Assembly (NCBI GenBank): GCA_002315315.1
Contig: DCGT01000015.1
Coordinates: 837 to 13,196, forward strand
Source: Faecalibacterium sp. UBA1771
GTDB taxonomy: Bacteria > Bacillota > Clostridia > Oscillospirales > Ruminococcaceae
Reading direction: 5' to 3'
DNA: 12,360 bases
This document shows positions 1 through 7,600 of the stretch, one piece after another (positions within the stretch are counted from its first letter, which is position 1; every line of letters begins with the position of its first letter). The notes beneath the pieces were generated by a model. The model was given only the letters and a program-made list of their open reading frames with translations. It did not search any database and was not told the DNA's origin. Made by a program: the position numbers and the translations under genes.

Positions 1-55
1 GTGGGCAACGAATGCCGCGCGAAACGGTTCCGACTTTTCTGATATTTTTTTCCAT
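1..55 (-). CDS. N-terminus of F420-0:gamma-glutamyl ligase-like protein (partial, runs off left edge)
   Basis: Only the first 18 codons are inside the window; they read MEKNIRKVGTVSRGIRCP on the minus strand. The ATG at 55-53 is preceded by a good ribosome binding site (AGGAG, then five bases). The string VGTVSRGIR is what I remember as the typical opening of clostridial proteins of the coenzyme F420-0:L-glutamate ligase (CofE-like, COG1478) family, where RGIR is followed by a PII-[RK]-EGDDL segment. In archaea that enzyme adds glutamates to F420. In bacteria without F420 the role of the homologue is uncertain, and a folate-glutamylation role has been proposed for some relatives. The protein is too short here for a firm call. 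It seems to be transcribed from the promoter at 378-407 through a leader of about 315 nt. Confidence 0.5.
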   Translation of the reverse strand, partial: MEKNIRKVGTVSRGIRCP

Positions 56-249
56 AATAACTCCTATTATTGTTAAGTCCTTTGCGGACTGCGGAATACT
101 ATTTTGCAAATACGGTAGTCTGAGTGTGCGGAGAAAGACTGCAGGGTCTGATGCAGGTTATGCTTTTGCTTTGCGGCGTCATACGGTGTGCGGTGTAATC
201 GTTGAGCTTATTATTGCCGTTTAGCGCTGAAAATCGGCGGTGAAATGTT

Positions 250-295
250 CCGAAAAAGTAAAATGACCCGTCCGTTTGCCGCGAGGCAAAACGGG
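250..295 (-). terminator. Hairpin plus U-tract inside the leader of the left-edge gene (attenuator or sRNA end)
   Basis: Read on the minus strand, CCCGTTTTGCC pairs with GGCAAACGGACGGG around a TCGC loop, with a three-base bulge in the right arm (267-295). The stem is followed by TCATTTTACTTTTT. The T-rich stretch lies only on the minus-strand side. The hairpin sits about 75-100 nt after the start site predicted from the promoter at 378-407 and about 210 nt before the ATG at 55. It could therefore end a small RNA or act as a regulated attenuator. An upstream CGGG in the transcript (near 321-325) could pair with the CCCG of the stem and open it, as an antiterminator would. Confidence 0.5.
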
Positions 296-372
296 CAGAG
301 TCCTATGACTGCTCAGAAACCCGATTGAGTCTGATAAAACTTGAAACAAACGGTGAATTTCACACCCTGCGA
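250..372 (-). ncRNA. Candidate structured leader or small RNA, about 120 nt, class unknown
   Basis: The stretch 56-524 has no convincing protein gene; the possible 70-codon plus-strand frame at 12-224 lacks a ribosome binding site. On the minus strand a promoter at 378-407 would start a transcript near 371. That transcript begins with the perfect hairpin GTGAA-A-TTCAC (within GGTGTGAAATTCACC, 352-366). It continues with GACTCA...TGAG..GTC and AGTC-ATAG-GACT pairings, and ends in the hairpin and U-tract at 250-295. I compared it by eye with the cobalamin, TPP, THF, glycine, SAM, lysine, FMN, T-box and ZTP conserved cores and found no match. It is either a short independent RNA or the upstream part of a regulated leader of the left-edge gene. 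Confidence 0.35.
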
Positions 373-377
373 TTGTC

Positions 378-407
378 AGTATATCACAGCAAATACCGTT
401 GTGTAAA
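378..407 (-). promoter_or_regulatory. Sigma-A promoter for the left-edge leader/gene
   Basis: On the minus strand, TTTACA (407-402) and TATACT (383-378) are separated by 18 bp. The predicted start is near 371, immediately before the structured segment. Confidence 0.55.
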
Positions 408-469
408 TAAAATTATAAGCTTGCCGGCAACAGAAATATAGATACAAATGAAAAAAATTACTGTTGAAA

Positions 470-510
470 TTGCAAAAATCAACGGCACCGGTCAGAAACC
501 GATGCCGTTG
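470..510 (-). terminator. Intrinsic terminator of the isomerase gene
   Basis: A 13-bp stem with one G/T mismatch lies at 480-492 / 498-510 (CAACGGCA-C-CGGT against its complement) with loop CAGAA. On the minus strand it is followed by GATTTTTGCAATTT. It lies 15 bases after the stop codon of the isomerase-family gene at 525-2027. Confidence 0.8.
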
Positions 511-524
511 AAATTATCGAATAA

Positions 525-2027
525 TCAGTCCTTGTAGTAAAGGTCGCAGAACGGGGTCTCTCTCTCATCGGGGACATCAGCGTAGATGCCGGTGTAACGG
601 CAGAACTCTTTAAGTCTTCTGGAGATTTCCTCGCCGCCTTCGATCTCGACCATGTGATGTACGTACGGACCGTACATTGTGGCGAGCTCGAACTTGTGCC
701 AATCCTTGAACTTGCCCCACTGATAGTGCTGGCGGGTGAAGGGTCCGTCGACGCCCTCATAGTTGCCGATAAGCATGGCATACTTGCCGTCCATGGCGTC
801 GATACGAGCGAGAGTATAGTCGCCCTTGCCGACTTCCATACCGGTCTGTACGCCCCAGCCGCCCTTCATGGAATACGGCTCGAAGTTCTCGTGAGAAGCG
901 ATCTTCGGGGGATATACGCTGGTGTGCCAAATAAGCTCAACATTGGGCTCGGTCGGATGGTTGGCAGTGAACTCACCGAAGAACGGGAGCTTCTCGCCGA
1001 AGGTAGCGGAGGACATAAGAACCATCATGATGCCGGCGAGCATATCGCTCTCGAACATGACGAACTTGCCTTCGTTGGCAGCAAGCTGGATGTCCATGCT
1101 GCCGCCGCCGCCGATAGCCATGCTGTAGCTGTTGTCAACGCTGATGGCAGAGCAGCCGGTGGTCTCGAACAGTTCTTTCCACATCAGGTAGCACTGAGCG
1201 CCTCTCTTCATCTGAGGAAGCTCTCTCAGCTCTTCGTTGGGATCTCCGCCCGGGAAGTAGGACAGGAATTCGTCAACGATCTTCATAATTTCTTCTTCGC
1301 TGGTGTTCTTCTCGATTTCGAGAACCTTCTGCTGAGCAGCGACCGGCGAGAACGGGAATACTTCGATGCCGAACTTCTCAAGAAGCTCGTCTTCGTTGAA
1401 CATCATGCTGGTGAAGGCCTGAGAGCGATCGCCGATTTTCATAATACGCATGGTCTTGAAGTTCTTGATCATGCAGGTAACGGCTGCAAAGTCATCGAAA
1501 TACTGCTTAAAGATATCGGAATCGACCGGGCAGGTCGGGATAGCGGTAAACTTTACATGATAGCGCTGGAGAAGCTTGGAGATGGCGAAAAGTCCGCACT
1601 GAGCGTCAAGAAGACGTCCGCCGTACGTATCATCCCACAGGTTCTTGTCTTCAGTGATACCGAATTCGACTTCCTGCGGAGCCCAAATGAGGGTGGGAAC
1701 CTTGCACAGAGAAGCGGCCTTGGCGGCGACTTCTTCGCATCCGAAGTTCATGTTGGCGATGAACAGGGCGTCAATCTTCTCGGCGTTGAAACGCTCGGCG
1801 ATGGCGGCAGCCTGCTCGTACTCGTACATCATACCGTCTTCGCTGAGCCACTCGAGGTCGACGAATTCGACGTGCTCATTGGAGAAATGCTCTTTGATGT
1901 AGGGGATAACGATGTTCTTCATGTCCAGAGCGGCCTCTTTGCTCCAGATTCCGCCCTTACGACGGAAGTTACTGGGCATATTGCGGCGGCAGGGGGCAAT
2001 ACCGATTTTAATCTTGTAGCTTACCAT
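525..2027 (-). CDS. L-fucose/L-arabinose isomerase family protein
   Basis: This 500-aa cytoplasmic protein has the overall layout of the FucI/AraA fold family, which are metal-dependent aldose-ketose isomerases. The N-terminal Rossmann-like part (about 1-190) includes DALFIANMNFGCEEVA at 86-101. A middle domain carries MKIGDRSQAF (196-205) and FGIEVFPFSPV (219-229), which matches the part of FucI-like proteins just before the active site. The C-terminal part has FESDMLAG (325-332), FFGEFTANH (349-357) and IWHTS (366-370). By family analogy Glu326, the acidic residue in FFGEF and a histidine may bind the metal. The sugar cannot be told from sequence. The ATG at 2027-2025 is chosen because AAAGGAG lies 8 bases before it; the in-frame ATGs further upstream overlap or precede this site. 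It is a single gene with its own promoter and terminator, and no fuculokinase, aldolase or permease lies beside it. A 465-codon open frame on the opposite strand is a codon-bias shadow. Confidence 0.85.
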   Translation of the reverse strand: MVSYKIKIGIAPCRRNMPSNFRRKGGIWSKEAALDMKNIVIPYIKEHFSNEHVEFVDLEWLSEDGMMYEYEQAAAIAERFNAEKIDALFIANMNFGCEEVAAKAASLCKVPTLIWAPQEVEFGITEDKNLWDDTYGGRLLDAQCGLFAISKLLQRYHVKFTAIPTCPVDSDIFKQYFDDFAAVTCMIKNFKTMRIMKIGDRSQAFTSMMFNEDELLEKFGIEVFPFSPVAAQQKVLEIEKNTSEEEIMKIVDEFLSYFPGGDPNEELRELPQMKRGAQCYLMWKELFETTGCSAISVDNSYSMAIGGGGSMDIQLAANEGKFVMFESDMLAGIMMVLMSSATFGEKLPFFGEFTANHPTEPNVELIWHTSVYPPKIASHENFEPYSMKGGWGVQTGMEVGKGDYTLARIDAMDGKYAMLIGNYEGVDGPFTRQHYQWGKFKDWHKFELATMYGPYVHHMVEIEGGEEISRRLKEFCRYTGIYADVPDERETPFCDLYYKD

Positions 2028-2061
2028 TGGGTAAACTCCTTTCATAATTGATTCTGAAACC

Positions 2062-2090
2062 ATTATACAATATAAAAAAAGTGTTTTCAA
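2062..2090 (-). promoter_or_regulatory. Strong sigma-A promoter of the isomerase gene
   Basis: On the minus strand, TTGAAA (2090-2085), a 17-bp spacer, then a perfect TATAAT (2067-2062). The start would be near 2055, giving a leader of about 28 nt that carries the AAAGGAG ribosome binding site. Confidence 0.8.
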
Positions 2091-2095
2091 TATCC

Positions 2096-2213
2096 TAATG
2101 ACAAAATTATTGATAATTTGTACTGATAATATATGCTTTTAATGCTATGGAGTTAACTCTATGTGACAAAAGAATATCGGTAATGACAAAAAATTTTTTA
2201 TGTTTCGACAAAA
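2096..2213. repeat. Four GACAAAA boxes in the divergent intergenic region
   Basis: GACAAAA occurs at 2100-2106, 2165-2171, 2185-2191 and 2207-2213, all in the same orientation. Two copies extend to the exact 11-mer TAATGACAAAA (2096-2106 and 2181-2191). The last three copies are 20 and 22 bp apart, about two helical turns each. The first lies just upstream of the -35 box of the isomerase promoter. They could be regulator sites, but short AT-rich words also recur by chance in such spacers. Confidence 0.3.
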
Positions 2214-2260
2214 CGGAATAAAAACCGTGTCGGAAAAGGGAGCGAAATACCGTCGAAATG

Positions 2261-2289
2261 TTGCGGGAAAAAGAAGGGAATGATATACT
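2261..2289 (+). promoter_or_regulatory. Probable sigma-A promoter of the glycosyltransferase gene
   Basis: TTGCGG (2261-2266), a 17-bp spacer, then TATACT (2284-2289). The -35 is weak beyond TTG. The predicted start is about 30 bases before the ATG. Confidence 0.5.
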
Positions 2290-2326
2290 GTATATACAAA
2301 AAAATGATATTGGGACGGACTGAATT

Positions 2327-3265
2327 ATGGATAAGATAGCCGTACTCGTACCATGCTATAATGAGAGCAGGACAATAGAAAAGGTTGTAACGGATTTTCG
2401 CACCGCACTGCCGCAGGCTGTTATTTATGTTTATGACAACAATTCCACCGATGGCACCGATGAGGCGGCGCGCAGGGTGGGAGCGGTTGTACGCTATGAG
2501 CATCAGCAGGGCAAGGGAAATGTAATAAGAAGAATGTTTTCCGAAATCGACGCCGAGTGCTATCTTATGGTGGACGGCGACGATACCTACCCCGCCGACA
2601 ATGCGCGCGAGATGGCGGATATGGTGCTAAACGACCGAGCCGATATGGTTGTGGGCGATCGCCTCTCGTCAACCTACTATGAGGAGAATAAGCGTCCCTT
2701 TCACAATTTAGGCAATACGATGGTAAGACTTGCGATCAATACTCTTTTCAAAAACGACATAAAGGATATAATGACGGGTTACCGCGCTTTCAGTTATCGC
2801 TTTGTCAAGACGTTTCCGGTGCTGTCCAAGGGATTTGAGATTGAGACCGAGATGAGCATACACGCGGTTGACAAAAATATGTTTGTAGAGAACAAGGTTA
2901 TCGAATACCGTGACCGTCCCGAAGGCTCGGAGTCCAAGCTGAATACGTATTCCGACGGCTTCAAGGTGCTTATGACCATTGCAAGGCTGTTCCGCACCTA
3001 TCGCCCGTTTAAGTTTTTCGGCGCTGTTGCACTGTTGCTTGCGGTGCTGTCGCTCTGCTTCTTTATACCCGTTCTTGTCGAATTTGCACAGACGGGTCTT
3101 GTCCCCAAAATTCCGACCCTTATCGTAAGCGGATTTGCCATGACAGCCGCAATAAACTCTCTTTTCTCGGGACTCATTCTGCAAACGATTTATCAAAAAA
3201 ACAGGCAGGATTTTGAAATTGAGCTGTACCGTGTAACGGCGGAAATGCAGTCAAAGCTGAAATAA
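2327..3265 (+). CDS. Membrane-anchored family 2 glycosyltransferase (polyprenyl-phosphate sugar transferase type)
   Basis: This is a 312-aa GT-A fold enzyme. It opens with KIAVLVPCYNESRTIEKVV (3-21) and has YDNNSTDGTDE (36-46), the usual nucleotide-sugar binding start of GT2. DGDDTYPAD at 83-91 carries the DxD motif that holds the metal and UDP. The run TGYRAFSYRF (150-159), KGFEIETEMSIHA (168-180) and YRDRPEGSESKLNT (194-207) is the pattern of the DPM1/ArnC/GtrB-like branch, which moves a sugar from a nucleotide onto polyprenyl phosphate at the inner face of the membrane. Two C-terminal membrane helices at about 229-252 and 262-287 agree with this. The start ATG has only a weak ribosome binding site (GGGACGG, about 8 bases upstream), so translation may be modest. 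The sugar and the final product (lipid, wall polymer or protein glycan) are not shown by the neighbours. Confidence 0.85.
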   Translation: MDKIAVLVPCYNESRTIEKVVTDFRTALPQAVIYVYDNNSTDGTDEAARRVGAVVRYEHQQGKGNVIRRMFSEIDAECYLMVDGDDTYPADNAREMADMVLNDRADMVVGDRLSSTYYEENKRPFHNLGNTMVRLAINTLFKNDIKDIMTGYRAFSYRFVKTFPVLSKGFEIETEMSIHAVDKNMFVENKVIEYRDRPEGSESKLNTYSDGFKVLMTIARLFRTYRPFKFFGAVALLLAVLSLCFFIPVLVEFAQTGLVPKIPTLIVSGFAMTAAINSLFSGLILQTIYQKNRQDFEIELYRVTAEMQSKLK

Positions 3266-3335
3266 ACAAAATTATTTAAAAACTTTATCCGACGGTTTAA
3301 AAAATAAGCTGCGTTGGAAAACAAAGTATACGAAA

Positions 3336-3387
3336 CAAATAAAGCAACAGACCGAAATGAAAACAGTCTGTTGCTTTTATTTTTTTA
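3336..3387. terminator. Bidirectional terminator between convergent genes
   Basis: A perfect stem AAAGCAACAGAC / GTCTGTTGCTTT (3341-3352 / 3366-3377) is followed on the plus strand by TTTATTTTTTT and on the minus strand by a TTTATTTGTTT stretch. It lies between the glycosyltransferase stop at 3265 and the stop of the minus-strand gene at 3419, and serves both. Confidence 0.85.
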
Positions 3388-3418
3388 CCGTATTGGCATA
3401 AACGCCGGTTTTCGGGCT

Positions 3419-4462
3419 TTATCGGGGATTGCTCGAAAGCACGGGTGTCGACTGACTGAGCGCATTGGAGTTGGTGAGAACCTGAGGCTTGGATTTTGAG
3501 GGCGCGGCGGGAGTTCTTGCAGTTTTGGCATTGACCCTTTGCGCAGATGATTTGTGCATATTGCGCTGATTGATTTTGTCCTGCTCCTTAGCCATCAGCT
3601 TATAGATTTCCGCCGTACCCATATCTGCAATATCGGCGGGATTTTTGGACATTGATCTCATCGAGTTGGCGAAAACCTCGGTTTTGGACAGTGCATTGGC
3701 GAATTTTTCGAGCGCCTGCTGACTTGAAAACTTTGCGAGGGTTTTCTCGGGCAGATTTTTGCCGGTGACCAGTTGCTTAATGACTACCGCCGCCATCAGC
3801 TTGGTAGCGGCCTTGGTGACGTCGCGCTCAAGATTCGGGTTGTCGGGGTTGGCGGAAAGCCGACTCAGCTCGAATTGCTCCTGAAGGATGTTCTTTTCAA
3901 TCTGCTTGCGCGCGTCGGATAAAGCCTTGCTGCTCTCGATATCGGATATACGGCGCTCGAACTTAGAATAAGGCGCACCTATACCGTTTGCCGCACGCTG
4001 TTTCTCACTCGACTCACCGCCGGTCAATACGAAATCGCGTCCTGCGGCGGGCTGTTTTATTTCACGGTCGTCCTTTTTATTCTGCTCGGTCTGAGTATTT
4101 TCATTTTGCGGAACGTCCTGCTCCGGTTCATCGGGCAGGTCAGCAACGGAAACACCTTTTTTTATCTGCTTGTTGCTTACCGGAACGGTGATGCCCACTG
4201 TGCCGTTATTCTTTACATACACTGCGCTCTTGGCTTCGGGAGTGTTGATGGCACTGACATACAGCTTGCCCTCTTTGGCAAGCTCATAGGCTTCGCGGAC
4301 GTCATCTTCGCTCATTTCGTCAATCGAAACGCTCTTGTCGGAATTGCCTTTAAGTCCGTATACCCTGTCTGCGGCTCTGGGAATGATACTCGCCTGTTTG
4401 CGGGCGGCAAGACGCCTTTTAAAATCGTCAAACCACTGACTTTCTTCTTTGCTGAGTGCCAT
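3419..4462 (-). CDS. Uncharacterised 347-aa protein, paralogue of the ends of the 1617-aa neighbour
   Basis: I do not recognise a known domain. There is no signal peptide or membrane helix, and the protein is very polar. An N-terminal head, KEESQWFDDFKRRLAAR (5-21), resembles PEKAKWFESFKAELVK (12-27) of the protein encoded upstream. A small predicted alpha/beta module at about 52-95 (EDDVREAYELAKEGKLYV, then AVYVKNNGTVGI) resembles modules in that same protein. A Glu/Gln/Asn/Lys-rich linker covers about 108-150. A helical domain at about 165-292 aligns with the last part of the neighbour: IKQLVTGKNLPEKTLAKFSS (228-247) against IKEMVSGKNLDDKTLQKFTS. The tail from about 300 is basic and rich in Ser, Pro and Ala and looks disordered. 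The start is supported by AAGGAG about 10 bases upstream. It has its own promoter, which is very like that of the big gene, so the two are probably co-regulated and perhaps partners. Confidence 0.85.
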   Translation of the reverse strand: MALSKEESQWFDDFKRRLAARKQASIIPRAADRVYGLKGNSDKSVSIDEMSEDDVREAYELAKEGKLYVSAINTPEAKSAVYVKNNGTVGITVPVSNKQIKKGVSVADLPDEPEQDVPQNENTQTEQNKKDDREIKQPAAGRDFVLTGGESSEKQRAANGIGAPYSKFERRISDIESSKALSDARKQIEKNILQEQFELSRLSANPDNPNLERDVTKAATKLMAAVVIKQLVTGKNLPEKTLAKFSSQQALEKFANALSKTEVFANSMRSMSKNPADIADMGTAEIYKLMAKEQDKINQRNMHKSSAQRVNAKTARTPAAPSKSKPQVLTNSNALSQSTPVLSSNPR

Positions 4463-4494
4463 ATCGTTGCTCTCCTTTGATTTATTCTGTTTTC

Positions 4495-4531
4495 ATTATA
4501 TCATAACGAAAAAATATTTGAAGAACAAATT
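4495..4531 (-). promoter_or_regulatory. Promoter of the 347-aa gene: extended -10 plus shared upstream box
   Basis: On the minus strand, TTATGATATAAT (4506-4495) contains TG-A-TATAAT, an extended -10. No good -35 is present. AATTTGTT (4531-4524) lies 17 bp upstream of that element. The same two words occur 18 bp apart in front of the 1617-aa gene. The predicted start is near 4488, about 26 nt before the ATG. Confidence 0.65.
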
Positions 4532-4580
4532 GTTAATAATTAATTGACTTGAGATAAATAATGCTGACGGATATTCTGAG

Positions 4581-4603
4581 CGGAGGTATAGAAGAATACT
4601 CCG
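4581..4603. repeat. Small inverted repeat upstream of the 347-aa gene's promoter
   Basis: CGGAG(G)TAT and ATACTCCG form an 8-bp stem with one bulged G around AGAAGA. It lies between the terminator of the large gene and the AATTTGTT box. It has no T-tract on either side, so it is not an obvious terminator. It could be an operator or chance. Confidence 0.3.
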
Positions 4604-4629
4604 GTTAGATGTTTTGCCCGTGCCGGAAT

Positions 4630-4665
4630 AGCAAAATTCGCCCTCGGAATATCCGAAGGCGAATT
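4630..4665 (-). terminator. Intrinsic terminator of the 1617-aa gene
   Basis: AATTCGCC and GGCGAATT (4635-4642 / 4658-4665) continue past one mismatch into TCGGA/TCCGA with an ATA loop. On the minus strand the stem runs into TTTTGC. It lies 11 bases after the stop codon, so the downstream paralogue depends mostly on its own promoter. Confidence 0.75.
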
Positions 4666-4676
4666 GAAAACAGTTA

Positions 4677-7600
4677 TCAATGCGCGGCAGCTATACCACC
4701 GTTCCGCTGTTGCTGGGGGTTGTTTGCCGTTTTGGAATTGTTTGTATTCTGTCTGGCGTTGGCAATGGTGTTGCCGATGTGCTCCCTCTGCTGCTGATTG
4801 CGGTTGACCTGCATAATCCTTTTGGACAGCTCCTCGGGCTTAACCGTTCTGATTTTGCTCGGGTCTTTTTTAAGCTCGTTGAGGACCTCCTTGACTGCGG
4901 GATTTTTGCCGAGCATATTGGTCAGCTCATTTCTCGACTTGGCGGAGGTAAATTTCTGCAGCGTTTTATCGTCGAGGTTTTTGCCGCTTACCATTTCCTT
5001 GATTGTCTGTGCAGTGACCAGCTCAAGAGCGGCGCGGTTTACGTGCGGGTCGGTTGAGAGGTCATCCGCTTTGGATTGTTTGATCGCAACGCTTAACTTA
5101 AGCTGAGCGTATGCGACATTGCTTTCAATTTCCTTTTGAGCCTTGGAAAGCGATTTGTCGCGTTCTATTGCCGTGAATATCTTGTCGTACTTTATGTTTT
5201 CAAGGTTATCGACAATAGCGCTGTGTATCTCCCTGATTTCCTCGCTTGCGGTGGGAGCCGGCTCTCGGTTGAGGTCGATACGGGTGATCGAGGGGTAGAT
5301 TTTTCCGTCTGTCATATCGAACTTGACCGCTTTGGGATTATCGTCGCCTTTGGCGAAGAACAGGAGCGTTTCACCTTTTTTAATCTCTTCAAAGACCCTT
5401 GAAAAATCATCGAGCTCTATCGACTCACCGCTGGAATTGTAAATTGCTTCGCATTCCCTCATACCGATAGCTTCACGGCGGGCAAAGGACAGTGTATCCT
5501 CCATTTGGTTTTTTCTGTAATTGAAAATAGCATTGCCGTATTTTCTCAGCGAAGGATCCTGCTGTAAAATCGCTTTGTATGTTCCGGTTCCGGACATTAC
5601 CTCCATTGCGTTATTCATATTTATTTTGTCGGAAAGACCGTAGGAATAATACGGATTGGTGATAAACTCGATGCGGTTGGACAGCATATCCTGCATTTCA
5701 TACGCTTTTTCGTGAGCCTCTGCCATTGCCGCAAGCAGAGCGTTGGCGGCCTGTGGGCTTCCCGTTTCCTTGTCGAGCATTTCCTTGAAGTTGTAGTGCT
5801 TTGTTTCGCCGTTGGCATCGACATAGGTTTTGCTCTGAATACGCGCTATAATCGTTTCCATAGGGGTATTGTATTCCATACCCGCGGCATTGCCCAGGGC
5901 GAATATTCTGTCAAAGTTTTCGACAACATCCTCATCGGTGTTGATTTTGCCGTAAAGGGCGTTTGTCTCATCAATAAGACGCTTGAAGTTTGCGGCAATG
6001 ACACTCACTGCATTCTGCGGTGATGATAGGAATTTTTCGGTTAAAGCTTTGTTGTTTGCCTCCTGACCGGGTCTGCGGTCAAAAAACAGCGACGAAAATT
6101 GACGGTAGGAAACGGTGTCGTTTGCGTTATCCATTATTTTGTCATACGTTTTTTTGTCTATCCTGCTGCTTTCACCGTTTTTATTATATTGTACGATATT
6201 GTCAATCAGCTTATTTGTCAAGGCTTGCCTTTGCTGCATTTCAGCCTTGCTCGGTCGTTTTGCATCGGGTATTCCGGTAATTTCGGCAAAACGCTCAAAG
6301 GAAATCGTCGGCTTTTCGCTTTTGATAAAATCGGCGAACGCCTGTCTGACATCGTCACGGGGAAACTTTTCCGTCCGATTTGAGACATTGACGGATTCAA
6401 AGGATATACTGTCGGAAAAACGATCCAGAGCCGAGGTTATAAGGGCAACGGGATTGACACCGTTGGCTTTGCGTATGAAATTGCCTACGGTCGTTTTCAT
6501 ATATTCGGGGCTATTCGGGTCGATACCCTCGTTTGCCTTGGCGATAAGCTCATTTTTGCGCGAGCTGTTTACCGCCGTGACGGAATCGCGGTGCTTTGAG
6601 ATATCGGATTCCTGAGCAACATTGTTGCCGTTGAAGGTGAATGCGTGTACGGGGAAGGCAGTACCGTAGGAGGCGGCGCCGAATACGGTTTCTTTGTTGA
6701 TGACAGCATCCTTTAAGCTCTCGGAATTGAGCGGCTCGCCCTTGGCATTGTAGAAATTTATATCTGCCGGCTCCACCCCGTCTTTGTTGGCGATAACACT
6801 TCTCATTTTGCTTTCGGCGCCAACTAATGACTGAGAGTAGGCGTTGGAAAGTGAATTGATGATTGCGGCTTCGTGCATACCGGTTATTCCGTACAGTGCA
6901 GTCGATTGCTCTGTCGAAAGCGAGAGTATCTGATTGACGTCGATTTGCTTGTAATACTGGCTCTGGATAAAGCCCATTTTGTTTATGTTTGTCCAGACCA
7001 TACCGGAATACTGCTCTTCGCAGTCACGGGCCTTTTTTATCAATCCGGCGTCAACGTAGGGGTTGTTCTCGAAACGGGTGAGCTGTGCGCGTGCGATTGT
7101 AATCCATCTTGTATCCTTGGAGAAACTGTCGTAATTCTGTACAAGCTGTTCGTCGGTCATATTCTCGTATTTGGAATAATCGCGTTCCGTAAGGTCGGTA
7201 AGCACCTGATTAATAGCCTCTGCCTGCATACGCTGTTTTGTGATTTCGGCGTCCTGCGGTGACAGACCGTCGCCTATTCCGACGCCGTTGCCGACGTACA
7301 TACGGGCAATAAGTGTATTTCTCTCAAGACCGTTAGGAGAATTGTCAAAGTCAAAAAGCATATACCTAAGGTCACGGTCTCTTATTATGTCATTGACCTC
7401 CTGCTGTGTGAGGTCGTCATTGGCGAGAGCGCTGTCGAAAATTTGATTGCTGTAATTGGTAGTGTCATAGGTCGTACCGGCAAATGTCTTGAGAGCCTGC
7501 TGTGACAGATTTTCTCTTGCTCTTTGTTCGCGTCCGCTGAAGGACCTGAAATTGATAGGCTCGCCGCTGTTGTCGTTTATCAATCCTTTAATATCGGCAT

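Noticed and set aside
12..224. 70-codon plus-strand frame at the left edge
   Set aside because: No ribosome binding site, and it overlaps a better-supported minus-strand start codon with AGGAG at 53-55.
301..372. TPP-like (CTCAGAAACCC...CTGATA) or cobalamin-like (GGTGTGAAATTCACC) riboswitch cores
   Set aside because: Only short fragments match; the flanking conserved helices and, for TPP, the strand relative to the downstream gene do not fit.
654..2051. Long plus-strand open frame (465 codons) opposite the isomerase gene
   Set aside because: It mirrors a strongly codon-biased gene, has no ribosome binding site, and its translation is a low-quality sequence with no recognisable motif.
2206..2248. 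Imperfect inverted repeat CGACA(AAA)CGG / CCGTGTCG upstream of the glycosyltransferase
   Set aside because: A three-base bulge and no U-tract; weak as a terminator and not clearly an operator.
6860..6900. GMHEAA (residues 884-889) in the giant protein as a metalloprotease-like motif
   Set aside because: It lacks the second histidine of HExxH and any downstream glutamate or Met-turn pattern.
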